Positions 1 through 4,853 of a stretch of DNA of 8,671 bases are shown here, piece after piece. The position numbers and the translations under genes are program-made. Within the stretch, counting starts at the first letter, position 1; the number at the start of each line of letters is the position of its first letter. This DNA comes from UMGS946 sp048421225 (GTDB lineage: Bacteria; Bacillota; Clostridia; Christensenellales; CAG-138). The notes under the pieces were generated by a model. It did not search any database and was not told the origin of the DNA. It saw only the letters and a program-made list of their open reading frames with translations. Location of the stretch: positions 1 through 8,671 of the forward strand of contig DBFNRV010000016.1 in assembly GCA_048421225.1 (NCBI GenBank), given 5' to 3'.

Positions 1-15
1 TTACGAGTTTAACCC

Positions 16-62
16 GCGAAAGCCAGCTTTCGGTTGCAAGCAACTGTCAAGCTGGCTTTCGC
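16..62 (+). repeat. Branched stem-loop of repeat copy 1
   Basis: A perfect 14-bp stem pairs 16-29 (GCGAAAGCCAGCTT) with 49-62. Inside it is a nested 5-bp stem, GTTGC (33-37) with GCAAC (40-44), closed by AA. The equivalent structure in copy 2 (7593-7639) keeps the fold with a different stem sequence. Confidence 0.85.
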
Positions 63-71
63 TCTCAAGGT

Positions 72-106
72 ATCAAAAGCCTGCGCACATGTCGCAGGCT
101 TTTGAT
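72..106. repeat. Second stem-loop of repeat copy 1
   Basis: A perfect 14-bp inverted repeat, ATCAAAAGCCTGCG (72-85) with 93-106, encloses the loop CACATGT. The copy-2 equivalent (7649-7683) has one mismatch. It is GC-rich in the middle with A/T runs outside, so it could act as a weak terminator in either direction. No full T-tract follows, so that role is uncertain. Confidence 0.7.
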
Positions 107-216
107 GGATTATACTTATAAGATGATGCCCAGGTTATTTCCGCTGATTTTTGATGGATTTTACTTTTCGGATGATGTTCCCAATTTTATATTATCTCTT
201 TGCGTTTTTTGGAGTT

Positions 217-248
217 CTTAGAACCTTTTTTGCAAAAAAGGTTCTAAG
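217..248. repeat. 32-bp perfect palindrome (repeat module)
   Basis: The 15-nt arm CTTAGAACCTTTTTT is followed by GC and then its exact complement, giving an uninterrupted palindrome. An identical palindrome lies at 7802-7833. It sits downstream of the sdpI-like gene on the minus strand and may serve as its transcript end, but the T-run is inside the stem, so this is not a textbook terminator. Confidence 0.8.
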
Positions 249-306
249 CCGCCGGAGGCACAGCCGGCATGCGCGGCCAAAATTACGCACTGGTATTGCG
301 TTACCG

Positions 307-981
307 TCATCTGCCTGAGCCGGCCTCTCTCTGCCAGCTTTTATAAATCCGATAGCACGCGGCGATGTCGACGGCCAGCATGGCAATGACCAGGCCGACG
401 AGCGCGCAGGCTACGGCCAGACCACTGAACGCAATGCCGCATATAATCATCATAATCCCGCACAAAATGGCCGAACGGCCGCCGAAGCGCTGGCATCTCT
501 GCCATACGTCGTCGTTTTTCATGCTCCAGCCTGTACGCAGGCCAAATATAGAGTTGCGGCCCGCTTTAGGCATTATGTTCCCTATAATAATAAAAAGCGC
601 GCCCAGGCCAAATGCCGTTAACTTAAGCAGTTCCGGCGCCTGATCGCCGGAGTTTGGGGAATATGCGGCCGCTTTCCACAGGATATATACCTCGAGCACG
701 GTCAAAAACGCAATCACGGCAATGCCGGAAACCATCGCCGCCTTTTCCGTTCCGCTTTCGCCCTTCCTGGCCTGATACTTGGCCAGAATCACAAAAAAAC
801 CGGCTAATGCCGCTGCAATTAGGGGGAAAAGCAGGTATTCGTACTTGCTTCCCATGCGGTCTATCTCGCCGGCCGCATTATAGTGCATTGGAACACGATC
901 GGGCATAAACGCCAGAAAAATCCCAACAATCAGAAATGACAGAACAACAAGACCTAAAACCGCCTTATAACTTCCTTTCAT
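307..981 (-). CDS. sdpI: SdpI-family (DUF1648/SdpI) six-helix membrane protein
   Basis: This is a 224-residue integral membrane protein. Six hydrophobic segments are visible at about residues 7-25, 50-67, 83-101, 119-136, 169-187 and 190-210. Residues 26-47 carry the DUF1648-type signature (MPDRVPMHYNAAGEIDRMGSK) between helices 1 and 2. The SdpI-type motif NSIFGLRTGWSMKNDDVW follows at about 143-160. In Bacillus subtilis, SdpI gives immunity to the SdpC toxin and sequesters the repressor SdpR at the membrane. Here the gene lies 3 nt after an ArsR-family repressor, and its ribosome site (AGGGGA) is inside the end of that gene, so the two are probably translationally coupled. No toxin gene is visible nearby, so immunity is only a family-based guess; envelope-stress signalling is equally possible. 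The family call is firm and the role is inferred. Confidence 0.88.
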   Translation of the reverse strand: MKGSYKAVLGLVVLSFLIVGIFLAFMPDRVPMHYNAAGEIDRMGSKYEYLLFPLIAAALAGFFVILAKYQARKGESGTEKAAMVSGIAVIAFLTVLEVYILWKAAAYSPNSGDQAPELLKLTAFGLGALFIIIGNIMPKAGRNSIFGLRTGWSMKNDDVWQRCQRFGGRSAILCGIMMIICGIAFSGLAVACALVGLVIAMLAVDIAACYRIYKSWQREAGSGR

Positions 982-984
982 GTT

Positions 985-1248
985 TCAGTCCCCTTTCAAA
1001 TCCTTTATCCATAGCAGCGTTTCCTCCAACACTGACGCGTTAAGCTCATAATAGATGAACTTCCCTTCGCGTTTGTCGCGTATAAGCCCCGCCTCCTTCA
1101 AAACCGACAGATGCTTGGATACGGCCGCCGCGCTGATGTTGAAGCCCTCGGCTATATCGCCCGCCGCCTGCCTTCCCCTTTTTAGACGGTTAAGTATTTC
1201 ACGCCGTGTCGGGTCCGCCAATGCCCGAAGCGTATTTTGAAGCCCCAC
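985..1248 (-). CDS. ArsR/SdpR-family winged-helix transcriptional repressor
   Basis: This 87-residue DNA-binding protein has the ArsR fold: ALADPTRREILNRLK near the N-terminus (about residues 9-23), a recognition helix region with SAAAVSKHLSVLKEAGLI (about 39-56), and a wing with KREGKFIYYEL (about 59-69). No cysteine pair of the metal-sensing ArsR type is present, which fits the SdpR-like subgroup. The GTG at 1248-1246 is chosen as the start because an AGAGG ribosome site lies 7 nt upstream and the family usually begins right at this point. A longer reading to 1338 would cross the operator and promoter and adds a non-homologous hydrophobic tail. The protein probably represses its own operon through the palindrome at 1266-1293 and is likely controlled by the adjacent SdpI-like protein. 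Confidence 0.88.
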   Translation of the reverse strand: MGLQNTLRALADPTRREILNRLKRGRQAAGDIAEGFNISAAAVSKHLSVLKEAGLIRDKREGKFIYYELNASVLEETLLWIKDLKGD

Positions 1249-1265
1249 TCCATTACCTCTGCAAC

Positions 1266-1293
1266 ATACAATTAACCATTTGGTTAATTGTAT
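1266..1293. promoter_or_regulatory. Palindromic operator of the ArsR/SdpI operon
   Basis: A perfect dyad has 13-bp arms, ATACAATTAACCA, 2-nt centre TT, then the exact complement. It abuts and partly overlaps the -10 box (1292-1297, minus strand) and lies between that box and the GTG start, where a bound dimer would block transcription initiation. AACCAnnTGGTT-like dyads are typical of ArsR-family sites. That the adjacent repressor binds it is inferred from position. Confidence 0.75.
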
Positions 1294-1320
1294 TATAACA
1301 TAATAATCAACGTTGGTGAA
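1292..1320 (-). promoter_or_regulatory. Sigma-A-type promoter of the ArsR/SdpI operon
   Basis: On the minus strand, a perfect -10 TATAAT (1297-1292) lies 17 bp downstream of a weaker -35 TTCACC (1320-1315). The predicted start site falls inside the operator palindrome. Confidence 0.65.
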
Positions 1321-1413
1321 CAGCTTTTGGAAAAACAAATCCGAGCTGGACGGATAGACAGGGGCGGGGGAATTATTTTTTCATTTCTATGCCTACGCGG
1401 TTAACCGGGCAAA

Positions 1414-1584
1414 ATGGCAATCTTATCAATATTTGATCAAAAAAAGGCTGCTTTGGAAGCGAAACTCCGCATTATGACCGATTTCGGCTTCTTCGGCAAA
1501 ATTAAAGCAATACAAAAACAAATGGAAATAAATCTCATGCTGTATCAAAAACGGAACCGACTGACCCAACCCGCTGCTGTATGA
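1414..1584 (+). CDS. Possible small hypothetical protein, 56 residues
   Basis: An ATG-initiated reading frame begins MAILSIFDQKKAALEAKLR and ends QKRNRLTQPAAV. It is lysine- and glutamine-rich with no cysteine, and looks able to form one or two amphipathic helices. An in-frame stop lies 12 nt upstream of the ATG. There is no Shine-Dalgarno sequence, and the only other internal starts are at 1474, 1522 and 1537. An inverted repeat begins at the stop codon. I do not recognise it. It could be a small gene, a remnant, or chance. Confidence 0.22.
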   Translation: MAILSIFDQKKAALEAKLRIMTDFGFFGKIKAIQKQMEINLMLYQKRNRLTQPAAV

Positions 1585-1678
1585 TAGTTATTGCTTGATA
1601 ACTAACTGTACATTCAGTTGCGGGTTATAGTGGCCACGCCTAGTTTATATGGAATAATGGAATAATATTCCATATAAA
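1585..1678. repeat. Cluster of three AT-rich inverted repeats
   Basis: Three dyads follow each other: TAGTTAT (1585-1591) with ATAACTA (1598-1604); AACTG (1604-1608) with CAGTT (1615-1619); and a longer 13-bp perfect pair, TTTATATGGAATA (1644-1656) with 1666-1678. They sit between the divergent operons. They could be protein-binding sites or folded RNA, and nothing in them names a function. Confidence 0.5.
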
Positions 1679-1919
1679 TCCAGCTGGCTTATTCTTGCCC
1701 TTATATCATTAAAGCCGTTACGGTTGGCAGTAATTGTAAATATACTGCAATATGAATGTAGGGTGTTCAGGAGGCGAGACTTGATAAATGCAAATAGCAT
1801 TAATTGCAAGTAAAGTAAATAATTAACAAAGCTGGATTTTTGCTATTGCTTTTTTAAAGAGATTTAGCGCAAAACTGCATTATACGCAAACTAAATTGCT
1901 GTTAATTCATAATTTATTT

Positions 1920-1963
1920 TTGTTGTCTAACAAAGGTATATATATTAATATGTTTCTGTTAGA
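1920..1963 (+). promoter_or_regulatory. Candidate pilus operon promoter with flanking dyad
   Basis: TTGTCT (1923-1928) and TAATAT (1946-1951) are 17 bp apart. An overlapping alternative is TTGTTG (1920-1925) with TATTAA (1943-1948), also 17 bp. A 7-bp inverted repeat, TCTAACA (1926-1932) and TGTTAGA (1957-1963), brackets the -10 region and could be an operator. Neither box is consensus, so the assignment rests on position, AT-richness and the lack of a better candidate before the first pilin. Confidence 0.35.
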
Positions 1964-1965
1964 AA

Positions 1966-2115
1966 ATGAACGCATTAATAATATACAAGATATCGATGCG
2001 GGGATTGCTTGGTGAGACGCCGCTGAACCGCCTGAGATTCAGCGGAAGAATACAATATATTAAGCGCGAGGGAGACATGTATGGCTATCATCCGCTATAC
2101 GGCGCAGAGGAATAA
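1966..2115 (+). CDS. Possible small leader ORF before the pilus operon, up to 49 residues
   Basis: An open frame runs from ATG 1966 to TAA 2113-2115, ending 12 nt before the first pilin start. Other in-frame starts are 1996 (MRGLLGETPLNRLRF...) and 2077 (MYGYHPLYGAEE). Only the 2077 start has a ribosome site, GAGGGAG, with tight 2-nt spacing. In another frame, ATG 2081 is 6 nt from the same site and gives a 17-codon basic peptide whose stop (2132-2134) overlaps the pilin ATG. The rise in GC near 1996 resembles coding DNA. The 8-bp hairpin at 2020-2045 lies inside. It may be a small protein, a translated leader that couples to the pilin, or only an untranslated leader. I do not recognise the sequence. 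Confidence 0.3.
   Translation: MNALIIYKISMRGLLGETPLNRLRFSGRIQYIKREGDMYGYHPLYGAEE
2020..2045 (+). promoter_or_regulatory. Stem-loop in the pilus operon leader
   Basis: CCGCTGAA (2020-2027) pairs perfectly with TTCAGCGG (2038-2045) around a 10-nt loop. It lies about 80 nt before the first pilin start and has no T-run. It may affect leader stability or folding. I could match it to no known riboswitch class. Confidence 0.4.
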
Positions 2116-2127
2116 AAGGAGGATTTT

Positions 2128-3939
2128 ATGTTGACCAGAACGAGGAAACGGCTGTTTGCGTTGCTATTGGCTATAGTGACGGTATTTACATCTCTAAGCG
2201 CTGGACAGGCCGCTTTTACGGAAGAGCAGCGGGATCTTCCCGGGGCTGAGGATAACGCGGCTTCCCTTGCGGGTGAAGACCCCGCGGCCCTACCCGAGGT
2301 TTCGCAAGCCCCTGGGGAATTGCCGGAAACCCCGCAAGCCCCTTCGCCCGATACGGATAGCAAGGGGGAAGCTATCGATGAAAAGAGGACGTATTCCATA
2401 GATTTGATGGAGATCAGGAATATCGATGGCGAAGGCAGCAGCTATAGTTCTTCCAATCACCACTGGACACAGAGCTCATCAAACGGCGGCAAGGTGGAAC
2501 TTAGCGCGGATGACCAGCGCGAGATTAAAATTTGCGGCACGGGCGTGGGTACGGTAACGCTTACACATACTTACCGCTACAATAACAGGGATAGGACAGA
2601 GACACACACTGTCCATGTCATGGAAACCACTATAGAGGGAAAGGTTTACCTGCGCTACAGCAATGAGGTCCCCAGCGACATAAATCAGCCTTTTGACGCA
2701 GCCGAGTTTGGTCCTGCCGGCAACAACACCCCATATATAATAGTAAATGTCAACTTAAAGGATGTGCTGGCAAAAACAACGCCCTACATCGATTTCAGTG
2801 AAGAACATGTTTACTTTTCAATCGACAGCGACGCCTCCTATATGCAGGGCTATACGGACCGCAAGGACGGGGCGGACGACCTTTATACAAACGCGATCTG
2901 GCCGGCTATAGACAAAGAGGGCCAAGACGGCCTTGAGGGCATATTCGGAAGAGCGCAGATAGACGGCGAAGAGCGCGAGAACTTCATAGGCTATGTTTTA
3001 AAGCGTGAAAATGACGGCTGGCATATCGACGGCGTGCTAAGGGACGACCCGCCGGTGTATGTCGTGGAGCTGTACGACAGGTCGTTTCCAAATCCGCCGC
3101 CCTGCGCGTTTGCCATAAGCCAGGCGGGAAGCCCCGGGGTTTCCTACGGCGACTTCAAGGTAAAGCTTGAGGAGTACCTTGGCGGAAGCGATTATCAATA
3201 CATTACCGAGGTTAACGACAGGGTCGTAGTCCGCTATAAGAAGGATGGCATAACGTATGAAACCACGGTAACGCCATTTACAGGCGACAGCAATCAGCGG
3301 TATTACCATATAAACCCGTCAAACGACGGCTTTGGCTACAGAACTGTCACCCCGAACATATATTACCTCTGCCGGCTTGAGATATCAAACCCCAGGGTTG
3401 TGTTTTCAAATCTCACCATCAGCAAGGCGGTTAAAGGGAGCGCGGCCAACGCGGACGAACACTTTACCTTCACCCTTACCGCGGGTAACCTGGCGGGGCA
3501 GGCGTTTAACGTAACCTATACGGGAACGGACGGCTGCGCGGAGGAGCATGCGCAAAGCATTGCGTTCAGCGGCGGCGGTATTGCGGCAATAACGCTTAAA
3601 CACGGCGAATCCGCTGAAATTAAGAACCTTCCAACCGAAACGGAGATCCGCATCGTGGAAACGGAAAGCGGCGGAGCCTCCAACTATTCAACAAGCGTAA
3701 CCGTTAATGGAAACACCGCTCAGGGGAAGACCGTAACGGTTAACACTCCGGCGGACGGTTCGGCGCTGTCGGCGCGGTTTATAAACGAGCTGCCAAGCGT
3801 GCCGCCGACTGGTATAAACATGGATATCGTTCCCTATGCGATACTTGCCGCCGTGGTTGTCGCCGGCGCCGCGGCATTCCTGATCCTGCGCGCAAGGCGA
3901 AGGAGGCGTGGAAGCGGCAATGACGAATTCTGGGGATAA
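2128..3939 (+). CDS. Large ancillary (probably tip) pilin with PPTG sorting signal
   Basis: This 603-residue surface protein is made for export and sortase attachment. Residues 1-28 are a signal peptide (basic MLTRTRKRLF, hydrophobic core, SAGQA at the cleavage region). Residues 37-80 form a Pro/Glu-rich linker with a short duplication, LPEVSQAP/LPETPQAP. Residues about 90-165 look Ig/BIG2-like (ICGTGVGTVTLTHTY...THTVHV). Residues about 170-428 are a middle region I do not recognise. Residues 429-555 form a DUF7601/CnaB-like domain homologous to that in the major pilin, with K433, E511 and N553 placed as for an internal isopeptide bond. The end is the sorting signal VPPTG (558-562), a helix at about 568-587, and an Arg-rich tail. 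The start has a clear AAGGAGG 5 nt upstream. Its position matches cpa of streptococcal FCT islands, but I see no thioester adhesin motif, so tip function is inferred from order and size. Confidence 0.85.
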   Translation: MLTRTRKRLFALLLAIVTVFTSLSAGQAAFTEEQRDLPGAEDNAASLAGEDPAALPEVSQAPGELPETPQAPSPDTDSKGEAIDEKRTYSIDLMEIRNIDGEGSSYSSSNHHWTQSSSNGGKVELSADDQREIKICGTGVGTVTLTHTYRYNNRDRTETHTVHVMETTIEGKVYLRYSNEVPSDINQPFDAAEFGPAGNNTPYIIVNVNLKDVLAKTTPYIDFSEEHVYFSIDSDASYMQGYTDRKDGADDLYTNAIWPAIDKEGQDGLEGIFGRAQIDGEERENFIGYVLKRENDGWHIDGVLRDDPPVYVVELYDRSFPNPPPCAFAISQAGSPGVSYGDFKVKLEEYLGGSDYQYITEVNDRVVVRYKKDGITYETTVTPFTGDSNQRYYHINPSNDGFGYRTVTPNIYYLCRLEISNPRVVFSNLTISKAVKGSAANADEHFTFTLTAGNLAGQAFNVTYTGTDGCAEEHAQSIAFSGGGIAAITLKHGESAEIKNLPTETEIRIVETESGGASNYSTSVTVNGNTAQGKTVTVNTPADGSALSARFINELPSVPPTGINMDIVPYAILAAVVVAGAAAFLILRARRRRRGSGNDEFWG

Positions 3940-4240
3940 GCATAAGCGGCCCTACGGGAAAAAGGGGGCAAAAAAGGCGGACGCGCCCCGTATCCGTGAG
4001 ATAACTTGCCTTGAAGACATAGCGGAGGCGCTGAAACTGCTTAGGTTTAAAAAAGCGCTGTTTGGGCTTGACGAAAGGGATGTTTGGGCGAAGCTGCGCC
4101 GGCTTGACGAAATGTACGCCGGATTATACAAGGCACAGGAGCTTAAATACCGCGCCCTGCTGGAAGAACGCGAAGAAATTATTAAGCGGTATAGCGACGG
4201 CCTAAAATCCGGCGGCAATGGGGATGAGCGCCATGAGTGA
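3920..4240 (+). CDS. Small charged helical protein within the pilus operon, unknown function
   Basis: This 106-residue protein has no signal peptide or membrane segment, so it is probably cytoplasmic. Residues 1-28 are Lys/Arg-rich and probably disordered (KHKRPYGKKGAKKADAPR). Residues about 30-95 are strongly helical, with the segment FGLDERDVWAKLRRLDEMY and an E/R/K-rich stretch (ELKYRALLEEREEIIKRY) likely to be coiled coil. The pattern faintly recalls the N-terminal part of DivIVA-like proteins, but this is only an impression. ATG 3920 is preferred over GTG 3908, because an AGGAGG is only 1 nt before the GTG and a GGAAG lies 5 nt before the ATG. It overlaps the end of the pilin gene by 20 nt and the start of the next gene, so it is tightly coupled into the operon. 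The streptococcal FCT island has no obvious equivalent. A link to pilus assembly or placement is inferred only from context. Confidence 0.75.
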   Translation: MTNSGDKHKRPYGKKGAKKADAPRIREITCLEDIAEALKLLRFKKALFGLDERDVWAKLRRLDEMYAGLYKAQELKYRALLEEREEIIKRYSDGLKSGGNGDERHE

Positions 4241-4787
4241 GCTTATGCGGCCGGATTCCCCGACAGGGCGCGTAATCAAGACAAGGCTCAAGCGGGCGGT
4301 CGAGCGCCGCATATGGCTATATGCGCTGCGAAAGCTTGCGATAACCGCGCTGATACTGGCGCTGGCGCTGAGTTATGTAGTGGGGCTGACGATATATAAA
4401 AGCGACATGATGTCCCCTGCCCTGCACGAGGGCGACCTGCTTCTATATTACAGGCTTCAGGGCGCCTACGCTTCGGGCGACGTAGTGGCGTACACGGCCG
4501 GCGGGCATACGCATATCGGGCGGATAGCGGCGCTCCCAGGGGAGGTTGTGCTGATTACCGGGGACGGCCAGCTTGTAATAAACGGATATATACAGGCGGA
4601 TATGAACGCCGCCTATACCTACCCTGTGCCAGGGGGCTGCGCGTTTCCGCTTACCCTTGGACCCAGCGAATACTTCATCCTTGCCGACAGCAGGGACGGC
4701 GGCATTGACAGCCGCACCTTCGGCGCGATACCGGCAGGCGATCTAGAGGGAAAGGTTATTACGGTCCTGCGCCGCCGAAGCATATGA
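4218..4787 (+). CDS. Catalytically inactive signal peptidase I-like protein (SipA-like pilus assembly factor)
   Basis: This 189-residue protein has the S26 signal peptidase layout: a basic cytoplasmic N-terminus, one helix at about 40-59, then an extracytoplasmic domain. The usual active-site box (x-D-S-M-x-P-T-L...GD) appears as SDMMSPALHEGD (62-73), which places Met64 where the nucleophile Ser should be. The Lys box (KRxxxLPGD) appears as IGRIAALPGE (100-109), with Gly101 in place of the general-base Lys. The later ADSRDGGIDSR box (157-167) is kept. Both catalytic residues therefore seem lost. The SipA/LepA protein of Streptococcus pyogenes pilus islands is likewise degenerate at its active site yet needed for pilus formation, and it also precedes the major pilin. 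A chaperone or docking role is the best inference. ATGs at 4224 and 4233 are alternative starts; 4233 gives an 8-nt overlap with the upstream gene and has GGGG 9 nt before it. Confidence 0.85.
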   Translation: MGMSAMSELMRPDSPTGRVIKTRLKRAVERRIWLYALRKLAITALILALALSYVVGLTIYKSDMMSPALHEGDLLLYYRLQGAYASGDVVAYTAGGHTHIGRIAALPGEVVLITGDGQLVINGYIQADMNAAYTYPVPGGCAFPLTLGPSEYFILADSRDGGIDSRTFGAIPAGDLEGKVITVLRRRSI

Positions 4788-4853
4788 ACCGATCTATAGA
4801 ATTGCGCAAGCAATCCTTATGGATAAAAAACTATTTTGGAGGAAAAGAACAAG

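Larger units (their letters stand above)
1..288 (+). repeat. Dispersed hairpin-rich intergenic repeat, copy 1
   Basis: This gene-free stretch matches 7578-7871 in the same orientation. The order of modules is the same in both: a conserved lead TTACGAGTTTAAC, a long stem-loop (16-62), the link CTCAAGGTATC, a second stem-loop (72-106) followed by TGGATTATACTT, a variable spacer, a 32-bp perfect palindrome (217-248), and a conserved tail starting CCGCCGGAGGCACAGCC and ending near AAATTACG. The spacer is not conserved between copies; in this copy it contains an imperfect duplication of the TTTGATGGATT..ACTT..GATGATG segment (101-132 and 149-181). The copy begins at base 1, so its true left end is outside the window. 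Short ORFs that cross it on either strand read through hairpins and are unlikely to be genes. Confidence 0.85.
1339..2127. other. AT-rich region without a confident gene, upstream of the pilus operon
   Basis: About 790 bases separate the divergent ArsR and pilus operons. The region is markedly AT-rich up to about 1990. It holds a weak 56-codon ORF (1414-1584), a cluster of inverted repeats (1585-1678), an unexplained AGGAGG site at 1769-1774, a candidate pilus promoter with a flanking dyad (1920-1963), and then a GC-richer tail (about 1996-2127) with overlapping small ORFs and a hairpin. I recognise no tRNA, riboswitch or transposase remnant in it. Confidence 0.6.

Noticed and set aside
1..288. 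CRISPR array suggested by repeated hairpins
   Set aside because: There are no evenly spaced identical short repeats with unique spacers and no cas genes; the units are long, few and far apart.
192..386. 64-codon frame on the minus strand across the repeat and the end of the sdpI-like gene
   Set aside because: It reads through the 32-bp palindrome (LRTFFAKKVLR) and into another gene antisense; such frames recur wherever the repeat lies.
1788..1826. MQIALIASKVNN resembles the start of methylglyoxal synthase
   Set aside because: The match stops after a few residues, the frame ends at once, and no further family motifs follow in any frame.
2000..2045. TPP-riboswitch-like CTGAGA in the pilus leader
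   Set aside because: The string lies in a hairpin loop, and the other conserved TPP elements are absent.
2128..3939. Thioester adhesin domain (as in streptococcal Cpa) in the first pilin
   Set aside because: The few cysteines (ICGTG, PCAFA, LCRLE, GCAEE) lack the surrounding pattern and the partner Gln motif.
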